64,000 nucleotides of DNA from Streptomyces sp. TRM68416 (GCF_014596915.1 NZ_JACVWU010000004.1:248001-312000), one strand, 5' to 3'; counted from the first letter of the stretch, positions 49,916 to 57,760 are shown. The notes: generated by a model from the sequence alone, not told the origin. Made by a program: numbers and translations.

Positions 49916-51343
49916 TCAGCGGATGCGGCGGCGGCGCTTGGATCTTGCCGCTCGGCTGTCCGTGGTCTCATTTCTGGTCTCAATTGACGGTTCAAGACGG
50001 GGTCCCGGCCCGCCCTCCGGGGTGGCTTGCTGGCGTGGCATGAAGGTGTCGCCCATGCGTCGCATAGCGTCCTTCGACAGGTGCGATCGACCCTGGACGT
50101 ACCTGCGGGTCTGGCTGATCTGGGTGTGCCGAAGGATCTCCATGATCGTGGGCATGTCGACCCCGAGTTCGTTCAGGATCGTGCCAGCGGTGTGGCGGCT
50201 TCCGTCGTACAGGCGGCGGTCGTCGATCCCGGCTTCCGCCAACAGCTCCTTGAACTCCTCCCAGTCCTGACGGGGATCGAGCGGACTGCCGTCCGGGCGG
50301 GTGAAGACCACATGGTGTTCCTGCCAGGCGTCCCCGGCCGCGTCGCGCGCTGCCTCCTGCTGCGCCTTGTGCTCGCGCAGGTAGGGGATGAACGGCGGCG
50401 GGATGGGCACGGCGTTCCGGCTCTTCTTGGTCTTGGGGCGGGTGAAGACGAGACCGCCGTTCTTGCGGTCGGGGCACGCACGGGCGTGCTTCACGCAGTC
50501 CTTCGGGCACGGCTTCGGGCACCCGCGCTTGTATCCCTTGTGCGTCGCGCAGTCCGGCGGGCACGGGTCGAACCGGTGGAACTTGGCGCCGCACTCGTGC
50601 GGGTCCTTGCAGCCGTGCCGCCACGTGAGGCGTTGAAGCTGCCACTCGGGACGGAACAGCTCGTTGTCGAAGTCGACGTACGGCCACCGCAGACCCAAGG
50701 TCTCGCCCTGACGGAAGCCCATGCCGACACCAACGCACCACCGCATGAAGGTGGGGCGCTTGGCGGCGGCTTCCAGGAACGCCTTGGCCTCTTCGGTCGT
50801 GAACGGGTTCGCTTCGGTCTCGTCGACTGTGGGCGGGTCCACGAGGGTGGCCACGTTCTCGACGATGAGGCGCCGGCGGTGGGCGATTTTCAGGGCGCGG
50901 GACAGGATGCGGTGCACCTTCAGCACGTGGGAGGGCGCGTGGCCCTCATCGAGCATGACGCGGTACATCCGTTCCAGATGCTCCGGCTGAAGCTTGTCGA
51001 GCCGGTGCTTCCCGATGCCGGGGATGATGTCGTTCCTGGTCTTGGACCAGTAGTCATCCAGGGAGCGCGGCTTGAGCTTCAGGGACGCGATGTCCGTGAG
51101 GTACGTGGTCATCCACTGCTCTACGGTCGGCTTGCGCCCCGCCTTGGGAGCGCGCTCCTTGTCCCGCAGGTCCTCCAACTCGCGGACCTTGCGCTTCACT
51201 TCGGTTTCCGTCCGGGCCCTACGGTGGCGTCGATCGGGGCTGCCGTCGTCCTTGACGCCCATGGTGACGCGGCCGTGCCACCAACCGTCTTTGCCCAGGT
51301 AGATGGACGACTCCATGTTCGGTTTTTTGGGGCGGGGGCTCAA
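49916..51343 (-). CDS. int: Tyrosine integrase with inserted cysteine-rich segment
   Basis: 475 residues from TTG at 51343, chosen because GGAGGAG lies about five bases upstream; ATG at 51316 would remove nine residues. N-terminal arm-binding part, SAM-like core (PTVEQWMTTYLTDIASLKLK), then catalytic residues: Arg in GFRQGETLGL near 208, Lys in TKKSRNAVPI near 307, HTAGT near 384, LRHTQISQTRRYVQ with Tyr near 413. Residues about 243-281 hold ten cysteines and several histidines between the first Arg and the Lys, a zinc-binding insertion. It integrates the element at tRNA-Thr. Confidence 0.93.
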   Translation of the reverse strand: MSPRPKKPNMESSIYLGKDGWWHGRVTMGVKDDGSPDRRHRRARTETEVKRKVRELEDLRDKERAPKAGRKPTVEQWMTTYLTDIASLKLKPRSLDDYWSKTRNDIIPGIGKHRLDKLQPEHLERMYRVMLDEGHAPSHVLKVHRILSRALKIAHRRRLIVENVATLVDPPTVDETEANPFTTEEAKAFLEAAAKRPTFMRWCVGVGMGFRQGETLGLRWPYVDFDNELFRPEWQLQRLTWRHGCKDPHECGAKFHRFDPCPPDCATHKGYKRGCPKPCPKDCVKHARACPDRKNGGLVFTRPKTKKSRNAVPIPPPFIPYLREHKAQQEAARDAAGDAWQEHHVVFTRPDGSPLDPRQDWEEFKELLAEAGIDDRRLYDGSRHTAGTILNELGVDMPTIMEILRHTQISQTRRYVQGRSHLSKDAMRRMGDTFMPRQQATPEGGPGPRLEPSIETRNETTDSRAARSKRRRRIR

Positions 51344-51362
51344 TGTTCTCCTCCATGCGAAA

Positions 51363-51392
51363 GGCGCCCCCGGACATGTGTCCGGGGGCGCC
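51363..51392 (-). terminator. Hairpin between excisionase and integrase
   Basis: A 30-bp perfect palindrome-like hairpin (GGCGCCCCCGGACA and complement, two-base loop), 16 bp after the excisionase stop and 20 bp before the integrase start. It probably attenuates read-through into int. Confidence 0.8.
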
Positions 51393-51407
51393 CTGGCTGT
51401 GCGCGGG

Positions 51408-51611
51408 TCAGTTGGGCAGCGGGGCGAGACCGGCCACGTAGGTTTCAAGGTCCGTCCGCCGGATTCGGCGGGAGCGGCCCAACTTGATGTAGGTCAGGAC
51501 TCCGTCTGCCATCAGCTCGTAGAGGGTCGAACGGCCGATGGCGAGCGCTTCGGCGGCCTCTTCCGGCGTGTAGAGCAGCCGGTCGACAGGCGGAGCGGTA
51601 GCTGTGCTCAT
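51408..51611 (-). CDS. xis: Excisionase (MerR-type helix-turn-helix)
   Basis: 67 residues: RLLYTPEEAAEALAIGRSTL, YELMADGVLTYIKLGRSRRI, RRTDLETYVAGL. This is the standard excisionase-type winged helix found upstream of integrases in Streptomyces elements. It directs excision. Separated from int by a strong hairpin; its upstream region is the iteron cluster. Confidence 0.87.
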   Translation of the reverse strand: MSTATAPPVDRLLYTPEEAAEALAIGRSTLYELMADGVLTYIKLGRSRRIRRTDLETYVAGLAPLPN

Positions 51612-51660
51612 CCGAGTGATCTCCTCGGTCGGGGCTGTCTTGGCTCTATCCCTTTCTCAG

Positions 51661-51868
51661 ATCCGCTACATCCGCTACGTCCGCTACAGCGCAGGTCAGG
51701 GGCCTGTTTCGTGTAGCGGATGGTTGGGATGTAGCGGATTGGTGGCGCTACGCGGTGCGGTCGGCGGTAGCGGCTTGGGGGGTGATGTAGCGGATGCCGG
51801 GAAGCTCTTCCGCTACGGATTCACCCCCGTTGACCTGCGGCGTAGCGGATGTAGCGGATGTAGCGGAT
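51661..51868. repeat. Iteron cluster GTAGCGGAT / ATCCGCTAC; candidate origin
   Basis: Three tandem 9-mers (ATCCGCTAC, ATCCGCTAC, GTCCGCTAC) at 51661-51687, isolated GTAGCGGAT at 51713, 51731 and 51787, an inverted TCCGCTAC at 51809, and three tandem GTAGCGGAT at 51842-51868. The right part encodes the SATSATSAT end of the replication protein. Dense, partly symmetrical iterons beside a replication gene point to the replication origin or the Rep binding site. Confidence 0.82.
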
Positions 51869-52992
51869 TTCTCGGGGGGTGGGGGGCAGTAGCGTAGCCA
51901 CGCGTCCGCGAGATCTTCGGCGTAGTAGCCCTTGGGAACGCCCCGGGCGGTGCGGATGGACCGGGGTCGGATCGGCTCGTTGTTCGCGGTGACGTACTCG
52001 CCGAGCATTTTCGACAGCATTCGGGCGTTGAGGAGCTTGCCGTTGCCGTCCATGTCGGCCCACGGGGCGTCGTCGACTTCGTGGAGGACTTCGAGGATCG
52101 CAGCAGTGGGCATGCGCTCGGCTCCGCAGAACACCTTGTCGCGCAGGTCGGTCAACAGCTGGATGCCCAAGGATGCCTTGTCCTGGCCGTGGGCTGCGCG
52201 GATGAGTTCGACGCAGGCGGCGCGGGCCCGTTCGGGCCACTGCCCGCCGGCCGCGTCGGCGATGGAGAGCAGGGGTTCCCACACGTCCGCGGACCGGTCG
52301 GTGACGCCCTCCGGCAGCTCCGGCCAGGCTTCGGAGATCTGCTTGCGGACAGTGTCGGCCCACTTGGCGAGTCGGTCGCGCAGGGCGTGTCCCTGCTTCT
52401 CGTGGATCCGCTCGCGGTAGCCCTCCACCTTCTCGTTCGGGGCGCGCTTGCGCATGCGGATGATGACCGAGCGGGTCAGGATCGTGTCCGGCAGGGAGCC
52501 GAGTCCGGCCATGGCCACGGCGCAGAACGCGGAGAAGAACTGCGGGGTCTGGCTCTCACCGACGCAGCGCAGGGCCTTGCCGCTGCGGCGGTAGCCGGAG
52601 TTGAGGAACCCGCGCACGGGTTCGTTGTCCCCGGCTTTCGGGCCGAACACGGTGTCGATCTCGTCGAAGAGCAGGGTGGGGCGCCCTTCGGTGGCTTCGA
52701 CCAGCCGGAACAGGGCGTTGGGGGAGGCGTTGACGGTGGTCATCGCCTTGGGTGTGAGGGTTTCCACGATCTCCAGCGCGCGGGACTTGCCAGATCCCGG
52801 CTCCGGGGACAGGAAGGCGATGCGGGGGGTGGTGTCGAAGCAGTCGATCAGGTGGGTGTGCGCGTCCCACAGGGTGACGGCGACGTAGGCGGCTTCCCGG
52901 GGGAAGACGTTGAAGCGGCGGTGGAACGCTTCGACCTCATCGAGCAGCACGGCGCCGTCGATGGGCGGCTCAGGCGTGTTGGTGCTGGTCAT
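51748..52992 (-). CDS. Replication protein, DUF3631 ATPase (RepSA-unrelated type)
   Basis: 414 residues, ATG at 52992 (ATGA overlap). P-loop FLSPEPGSGKSRALEIVETL near residue 64, Walker B RPTLLFDEIDTVFGPKAGDN near 109, then GYRRSGKALRCVGE and SVIIRMRKRAPNEKVE: an AAA-type helicase-like motor of the DUF3631 family, common in replicating Streptomyces elements together with a primase-polymerase. The C-terminal SATSATSAT is encoded by the iterons. It probably unwinds DNA at the adjacent origin. Confidence 0.85.
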   Translation of the reverse strand: MTSTNTPEPPIDGAVLLDEVEAFHRRFNVFPREAAYVAVTLWDAHTHLIDCFDTTPRIAFLSPEPGSGKSRALEIVETLTPKAMTTVNASPNALFRLVEATEGRPTLLFDEIDTVFGPKAGDNEPVRGFLNSGYRRSGKALRCVGESQTPQFFSAFCAVAMAGLGSLPDTILTRSVIIRMRKRAPNEKVEGYRERIHEKQGHALRDRLAKWADTVRKQISEAWPELPEGVTDRSADVWEPLLSIADAAGGQWPERARAACVELIRAAHGQDKASLGIQLLTDLRDKVFCGAERMPTAAILEVLHEVDDAPWADMDGNGKLLNARMLSKMLGEYVTANNEPIRPRSIRTARGVPKGYYAEDLADAWLRYCPPPPEKSATSATSATPQVNGGESVAEELPGIRYITPQAATADRTA

Positions 52993-53327
52993 GCGGCGTT
53001 CCTCCTTTCGTGTGTGGGGGTGGTGCGATGGGGGCACTGGCCGACGCGGACGCAGGTGGTCAGTTCGATGACGGCCGCCTTGCCGCGGGCGCGTTCGTGG
53101 TGGCCGCAGGAGCACAGCCAGTCCGCGACGGGCGGGTGGGTGAACTGGATTTGCAAGCCGGGCCCGATACCGGTGATGACGACCGTGTCGGGACCGTTGG
53201 GGGGAAGGGCTGAAAGGACGGCCTGACGGCCGTCGTTCTTCGTGCCATGACCCTCGTCCAGGCAGCCGGCCATCAGGCGCGAGCCCTCCAGGGCGGGCAG
53301 GTGAGGCTTTTCAGGGCGGGGGCTCAT
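52989..53327 (-). CDS. Hypothetical element protein, 112 aa, Cys/His pair
   Basis: ATG at 53327, overlapping both neighbours. The start resembles that of the integrase N-terminus (MSPRPEKPHLPALEGSRLMA). The core has strands VVITGIGPGLQIQFTHPPVA, WLCSCGHHERARGKAAVIEL and VRVGQCPHRTTP, forming a probable zinc ribbon (Cys-x-Cys-x-His-His ... Cys-x-His). It is placed between primase-polymerase and the replication ATPase, so a role in DNA handling is likely. No family named. Confidence 0.65.
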   Translation of the reverse strand: MSPRPEKPHLPALEGSRLMAGCLDEGHGTKNDGRQAVLSALPPNGPDTVVITGIGPGLQIQFTHPPVADWLCSCGHHERARGKAAVIELTTCVRVGQCPHRTTPTHERRNAA

Positions 53328-54238
53328 GCGGCCCCCTGCGGGCGGGCGGTGCGGATGGACCAGTCCAGGGCGCTTTGGATGGTGGTCCGGCACTCGCTGG
53401 CGGGCAGTCCGGCCGCCTCTCCCGCCTCCTGAAAAGCCTCCTCGACCACGGTCCGGGGGATCTCGCCCCAGGCGATGAACCGTCCCAGGGCGCGGGCGCC
53501 GGCCAGCAGCCGGGTGTTCCGGCCGCCCTCTTGCGTCGCCGCGACGGCCGCGGTCTCGCGTTCCAGGGCGACCGTGGCGCGGCGGGTGGCCTGACCGGGG
53601 ACGATGAGCGGTGCGAGCGTCGTCGGGGTGGTAGCGGGCGGCTGAAGCAGGCTCAACAGCCAGGCGGGCGGTTTCGCGACCCGGGCCACGGTGGTGATCT
53701 CGTAGTCGCCTTCGGGGAGGGTGCTGCCCGCGGCGACGATGTAACCGCCCCACGCGCGGGTGTCGACCAGCGGGGCGAGCGTGCCCGCGGTGTTGGTCAG
53801 CCGGGTGCCGGGTGGGGCGGTGAAGTACAGGTGCATGCCGCCGCTGGGCGTCCGCACCGTGTAGGTCGTGGGCCAGGGCTGTCCGGCGCGCTCGCAGAGC
53901 GCCAGGAAGGAGCTCACGCCGCTAGGCGTGTCCGAACTGCCCTTCCCGCTCTTCTCCTTGGGTACGTCCAGGTCGACGACGACCAGGCCGGACGGGCCGG
54001 TCGCGATCGCGATGTTGGCCGGGTGGGCCTCCCAGCACAGTGCGATGCGCCGCGGGTCGGTGCTGGCGCGCTGTTCCCACTTCAGGTGCCCGCTGGCGCA
54101 GTCGCCGGTGGTGCGGCACCGGTCGGCGCCGTGCAGGGCGGGTTGCTTGCTGCCAGGGCGCAGGGGGAAGACGTGCCAGCCGCGGGCCGCGGCGGCGAGC
54201 GCCGCAGACAGCAGCGCGGTGTTCGGGTGGTGGGGCAT
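53324..54238 (-). CDS. Bifunctional DNA primase/polymerase (Prim-Pol)
   Basis: 304 residues, ATG at 54238. AEP-type N-terminal domain: ARGWHVFPLRPGSKQPALHG, NIAIATGPSGLVVVDLDVPK with the metal-binding DLD near residue 89, TPSGGMHLYF and RAWGGYIVAAGSTLPEGDYE. The C-terminal 100 residues are helical (LGRFIAWGEIPRTVVEEAFQ). Elements of this class use it with a DUF3631 motor to start replication. Its start lies 20 bp from a 66-bp repeat that is duplicated at 56592. Confidence 0.9.
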   Translation of the reverse strand: MPHHPNTALLSAALAAAARGWHVFPLRPGSKQPALHGADRCRTTGDCASGHLKWEQRASTDPRRIALCWEAHPANIAIATGPSGLVVVDLDVPKEKSGKGSSDTPSGVSSFLALCERAGQPWPTTYTVRTPSGGMHLYFTAPPGTRLTNTAGTLAPLVDTRAWGGYIVAAGSTLPEGDYEITTVARVAKPPAWLLSLLQPPATTPTTLAPLIVPGQATRRATVALERETAAVAATQEGGRNTRLLAGARALGRFIAWGEIPRTVVEEAFQEAGEAAGLPASECRTTIQSALDWSIRTARPQGAA

Positions 54239-54257
54239 GCTGGAGGTCTCCAGTTTC

Positions 54258-54323
54258 TGTTGGAAGTGACTGGAAGGCCGGGGCGGTCGCGGTTCTTTGG
54301 CGAGAGAGCGACCGCCCCGGGCG
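54258..54323. repeat. 66-bp direct repeat, copy 1 (with terminator hairpin)
   Basis: Matches the copy at 56592-56657 at 63 of 66 positions. Each contains an inverted pair CCGGGGCGGTCGC / GCGACCGCCCCGG that folds into a hairpin and begins with TGTTGGAAGTGAC. This copy ends three bases after the stop of the PP-loop ATPase gene on the minus strand, so it also acts as terminator. Confidence 0.93.
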
Positions 54324-54326
54324 TAT

Positions 54327-55145
54327 TCAGGTCATGCACCAGCCGGAGTCACAGCCGGTGTCGGTGTCGTCGAAGGGCAGCGTGTCGACCCCATCCGGGA
54401 TTGCCTCGGCCAGCGGCCGAAGCAGGCTGGTCAGATACACGTGGTCCTTGCCGAGCGTGTCCCGGCGCCGGTTGAGCAGGGCTTCGAGGTCGCACGCCTT
54501 GGCGAACAGCTCCGGCTCGTCGCGGCGCATGTCGTGCCAGTTCTCCGGCCGGTGGAACGGGCAGAACCAGCACGCCGACTTCGGCGGCACCGGAAGCCCC
54601 ACACTGCGGAGGATGCGCGGGCAGTCCGCCCGCCGGATACCGAGATCGAGCAGCGGGTATTCGATCCGCTCGTGCGGCTCGCAGCGCCGGGCATTGGCGC
54701 GGCCGATCTCGTCCACGCTGATCCCAATGCCGACCGTGGCCGGGTTGTCCCGGGACGCGCCGCGCCGCTTCAGCTCCTTGCCGATCACCTTGATTTTGAA
54801 GTCGCCGGTGCAGGCCCGGGTGCCCGGCGCCCCGGACGGGGACAGTCGCACCGGGATCGGCAGCGACCGCGAGCCGTCCCGGGTGATGCGCCCGTACAGG
54901 GTCTCGCTGCTCCCGTCGCGGCGTACCCGGCCGACGGTGACCAGCTCCAGCCCGTGGGCTTCGGCGAAGGGGCGCGCGTACTGCTCGACGTAACGCAGGG
55001 TGGCGGGCTTCTCGGAGTCGTCACCGACGTTGGCGAAGATGAACGTCCGGTAGTTCAGCTCCCCGCGCGCGGCCAGAGCCAGGGCGGTTGTCGACTGCAC
55101 TCCGCCGCCGAAGCTGAACGCCTTGACCGGCTCGGTCGTGGTCAC
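54327..55145 (-). CDS. PP-loop ATPase, PAPS-reductase-like, DNA-modification candidate
   Basis: 272 residues, GTG at 55145 overlapping the methyltransferase stop (GTGA). PP-loop AFSFGGGVQSTTALALAARG near residue 10, then TFIFANVGDDSEKPATLRYV, the Cys in RACTGDFKIKVIGKELKRRG, SACWFCPFHRPENWHDM and a C-terminal TGCDSGWCMT. This is the adenine-nucleotide alpha-hydrolase fold (PAPS reductase, DndC, TtcA). The cysteines may hold an iron-sulphur cluster or act in sulphur transfer. Pairing with a cytosine methyltransferase suggests base or nucleic-acid modification; real substrate unknown. Confidence 0.78.
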   Translation of the reverse strand: MTTTEPVKAFSFGGGVQSTTALALAARGELNYRTFIFANVGDDSEKPATLRYVEQYARPFAEAHGLELVTVGRVRRDGSSETLYGRITRDGSRSLPIPVRLSPSGAPGTRACTGDFKIKVIGKELKRRGASRDNPATVGIGISVDEIGRANARRCEPHERIEYPLLDLGIRRADCPRILRSVGLPVPPKSACWFCPFHRPENWHDMRRDEPELFAKACDLEALLNRRRDTLGKDHVYLTSLLRPLAEAIPDGVDTLPFDDTDTGCDSGWCMT

Positions 55146-56572
55146 GCCGCCACCTCCAGCGTCTCGCCGGTGATGGCCTCAGCCACCATGGCGATCAGGT
55201 CGCGGGCGGCGGGCGGGGTGACCGCGTTGCCGAGCATGAGGACGCGGGTGCGTTTGTCGTTGGCGAGCAGCCGGTAGTCGTCGGGGAAGGCCATGGCCGC
55301 GGCGTACTCGTGCGGCTCCAGCATCCGGAAGCGGCATTCCTCCACCGACGTCACGGTGCCGCCGTACAGGGCGCCGTGCCGCTCCACCGTGGTCACGGTC
55401 GGCAGTGGCCGGGCCGCCGGGCGGGCGGTGCCGTTGCCGTAGTAGGGCACGACCAGGTCGGGGGCGGTGACGATGCCGTGGTGATTGCCGCCCGCGGTCA
55501 CTGTCGCCAGGGGTGCGGTGATGGCCCGGTGCGAGGACCCCCCGCCGCGGAGTTCGACCATGTACGGGGGCAGCGCGAGTCCGGTCTCATTGCGGGTGGT
55601 GACGGTGCGCAGGGGGGCGGAGGCGGGGGCGGCCTTCTTGCCGTCGCGGCCCTCCACCGGTACCGCCAGCGGTTCGCTGAACGCGGTGAACCCGGCCCGG
55701 ATACGGCGCAGGGTGTCGTCGGCGAGAGGCTGCTTGCGCTCCCCGATGGTGGCCGCGGGCAGGCGCCAGTCGATGACCTCGGCTGCCGAGCGGACGGCCG
55801 GCTCGACTACCTGGTTGCGGCACTCCACCCGCGGGCAGCGCCACACGTACTGGGCCCGCGTGCCGTAGCGGCCCCACGGCCGGGTGGGGCTGCACATCTT
55901 CGTGGACTTCCATCCCTGCATGGCCCGCACGCGTCCGTGGATGGGACAGACGGCAGTGGGGCGGGTCCACTTGTCGAAGTCGGGGGCGCGTTCACCACGG
56001 CGCCACAGCACCACGTACATGCGGTCCCGCGACTGCGGGGCCGGTCGCCCGTAGGCGGCGGCGTGCATGGAGTTCATCCACACAATGCGGTGCTCGTACC
56101 CCCAGGCGTGCAGGGTCCGCAGCCACGCGTCGAACACCGCGCCCGGCGCTTCTTTCGGGCCCCACCAGTAGGCGTCCACGACGTTCTCCACCACGATCGC
56201 CCGGTAACGGTGGACCTCGGCGAAGCGCGGCACGTCGTGCATGGTCGCGCGGGAGCGGATCGCGGCCTCATCCACGCCCGACGTGGCGAACAGGCCGTCG
56301 GCGTACTCGCCGTGACCACGTCGCCGCCCCTTGGCGATGGAGTGGTTGGTGCACTCCGGGGACGCCCACAGGATGTCCGTAGCCGGGTAGCGGCGCGGCT
56401 CCACCTGGGACAGGTCGGCGCAGTCGTGGTCGGCGTCGGGGTGGTTGGCCTGGTGGGTGTCGACGGCGTGCCGGGCGTGGTTGGCGGCCATCGCCACCAT
56501 CACACCGGGCACCGCGACAGCACCGGTGGACGAACCCCCGGCGCCGCAGAACAGATCGGTCAGCGTCAGCAC
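55142..56572 (-). CDS. DNA (cytosine-5) methyltransferase, divergent
   Basis: 476 residues, GTG at 56572. Motif I LTLTDLFCGAGGSSTG, motif IV SPECTNHSIAKG near residue 77 (Pro-Glu-Cys where most enzymes have Pro-Cys), motif VI VVENVVDAYWWGP, motif VIII PQSRDRMYVVLWRR, motif X VLMLGNAVTPPAARDL. An insertion with CPIHGRVRAMQGW, MCSP and WRCPRVECRNQ lies between VIII and IX and may bind zinc. Solitary enzyme: no restriction partner nearby. It may protect element DNA, or with the PP-loop gene carry out a further modification. Confidence 0.87.
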   Translation of the reverse strand: MLTLTDLFCGAGGSSTGAVAVPGVMVAMAANHARHAVDTHQANHPDADHDCADLSQVEPRRYPATDILWASPECTNHSIAKGRRRGHGEYADGLFATSGVDEAAIRSRATMHDVPRFAEVHRYRAIVVENVVDAYWWGPKEAPGAVFDAWLRTLHAWGYEHRIVWMNSMHAAAYGRPAPQSRDRMYVVLWRRGERAPDFDKWTRPTAVCPIHGRVRAMQGWKSTKMCSPTRPWGRYGTRAQYVWRCPRVECRNQVVEPAVRSAAEVIDWRLPAATIGERKQPLADDTLRRIRAGFTAFSEPLAVPVEGRDGKKAAPASAPLRTVTTRNETGLALPPYMVELRGGGSSHRAITAPLATVTAGGNHHGIVTAPDLVVPYYGNGTARPAARPLPTVTTVERHGALYGGTVTSVEECRFRMLEPHEYAAAMAFPDDYRLLANDKRTRVLMLGNAVTPPAARDLIAMVAEAITGETLEVAA

Positions 56573-56591
56573 AGCTTTGGCTCCAATTTGG

Positions 56592-56657
56592 TGTTGGAAG
56601 TGACGAGAAGGCCGGGGCGGTCGCGGTTCCTTGGCGAGAGAGCGACCGCCCCGGGCG
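56592..56657. repeat. 66-bp direct repeat, copy 2
   Basis: Same sequence as 54258-54323 with three substitutions. It lies three bases after the SSB stop (minus strand) and 20 bp before the methyltransferase start, so the two repeats bracket exactly the methyltransferase/PP-loop pair. Confidence 0.93.
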
Positions 56658-56660
56658 CAT

Positions 56661-57110
56661 CTAGAACGGCGGCTCGTGGCCCGGCTCCGCTGTCTTGTCC
56701 GTGGTGTTCCACGGGCTGTCACCGGCCGGTGCGGACTGCGCGGGCCGCTTGGCGTTGATCGTGACGGTGGTGAACCGCAGCGAGGCGCCGATCTCGTCGA
56801 CCTCGACGGCGAGCATGGAGCGGTTCTCGCCCTCCGGGGTCTGCCAGTCGTGCTGCCGGATCCGCCCCGCGAGCACCACCCGCGAGCCCTTGCCCAGCGA
56901 GTCGGCGACGTGTTCGGCCAGCGCGCGCCAGGCGGCGCAGCGGAAGAAGGTGGACGTGCCGTCCTTCCACTGGTTGGCCTCGCGGTCGAAGGTGCGCGGG
57001 GTGGAGGCGACGGTGAACTTGGCCAGGGCCTGGCCGGAGGCGGTGAACTTCAGCTCCGGGTCTGCGGTCAGGTTGCCGATGATGGTGATCGGGGTCTCTC
57101 CGAACGACAT
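56661..57110 (-). CDS. ssb: Single-stranded DNA-binding protein
   Basis: 149 residues, ATG at 57110. OB fold: ETPITIIGNLTADPELKFTA, ALAKFTVASTPRTFDREANQ, FFRCAAWRALAEHVADSLGK, GSRVVLAGRIRQHDWQTPEG, then a short tail ending in GHEPPF, a variant of the partner-binding DDxPF tip. Element-encoded SSB protects displaced strands during element replication. Its ancestral downstream neighbour was probably the Prim-Pol gene. Confidence 0.93.
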   Translation of the reverse strand: MSFGETPITIIGNLTADPELKFTASGQALAKFTVASTPRTFDREANQWKDGTSTFFRCAAWRALAEHVADSLGKGSRVVLAGRIRQHDWQTPEGENRSMLAVEVDEIGASLRFTTVTINAKRPAQSAPAGDSPWNTTDKTAEPGHEPPF

Positions 57111-57114
57111 GGGA

Positions 57115-57285
57115 TCACTCGCTTTCGGGTGTGACGGGCCGGTGGTAGGCGGTGAAGTACAGGCGGGTGCGCTTGCCGTCGCGGGTGGGGTACTGGCGGG
57201 CCGGGCCGGTGTCGAACGCGGCGGCCAGCATCTGGCCGATGCGGTCGGCGTCGTCCGGCTCGCAGATGACGCGGATCTCGAACAC
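57115..57285 (-). CDS. Hypothetical protein, 56 aa (short)
   Basis: GTG at 57285 with AAGGAG five bases upstream; stop TGA at 57115, four bases before the SSB start. The product is FEIRVICEPDDADRIGQMLA, AAFDTGPARQYPTRDGKRTR, LYFTAYHRPVTPESE: a ferredoxin-like alpha/beta pattern. Similar small proteins precede ssb in other Streptomyces elements in my recollection. Function unknown. Confidence 0.7.
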   Translation of the reverse strand: MFEIRVICEPDDADRIGQMLAAAFDTGPARQYPTRDGKRTRLYFTAYHRPVTPESE

Positions 57286-57304
57286 GAAGCTCCTTGCGGG
57301 GTGT

Positions 57305-57760
57305 TCAGCCGTGGAAGTGGTTGCGCTTGATGACGGCCTTGCGGATGTTGACGGTGGTCCCGCTGTCGCGGTGGCTGGTGGCGCCGAAGAGCTGCACGGC
57401 GATCCAGCCGCCGAAGATGACCGCGGCCAGGATGATGAGCTGGGTGACGAACGCGGTCAGCGCGACGATGAACGAGGTGAGCAGGACCAGACCGCCGCAC
57501 ACCGCGGCGAATCCGACGCCTCCGAGGGCGATGTTCACCGCCGTGCGGGAGACGGCCGGGCGCGTCTCGATCGGTGCCGGGGCGGGTGCGGGGGTGAGGG
57601 TGTAGCCGGTGACGACCTGGCCGTCGGGCAGCACGATGGACTGCACGGCCGGCGGCGGGCCCGGCTGCACCGGCACCAACGGCGCCGCGGCGGGCGGGTG
57701 CATGGTGAGCGGTTGCGGGTGGTGGACTTCGATGGTCGTGGGCGGGTCGGGGCGGGTCAT
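57305..57760 (-). CDS. Membrane protein of the transfer region, 151 aa
   Basis: ATG at 57760. Residues 1-70 are proline-rich and disordered (PLVPVQPGPPPAVQSIVLPD). Two adjoining hydrophobic helices follow (ALGGVGFAAVCGGLVLLTSF and LIILAAVIFGGWIAVQLFGA), then a basic end (RKAVIKRNHFHG). It sits just after the TraB gene and its repeat cluster. Likely a Spd-type small membrane protein that helps intramycelial spread; not proven. Confidence 0.68.
   Translation of the reverse strand: MTRPDPPTTIEVHHPQPLTMHPPAAAPLVPVQPGPPPAVQSIVLPDGQVVTGYTLTPAPAPAPIETRPAVSRTAVNIALGGVGFAAVCGGLVLLTSFIVALTAFVTQLIILAAVIFGGWIAVQLFGATSHRDSGTTVNIRKAVIKRNHFHG

Noticed and set aside
51661..51868. CRISPR-like array
   Set aside because: Nine-base units, partly tandem without spacers and in both orientations, overlapping a coding end; these are iterons, not CRISPR repeats.
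55142..56572. Part of a restriction-modification system
   Set aside because: No nuclease-like gene lies beside the methyltransferase in the cassette or in its neighbours.
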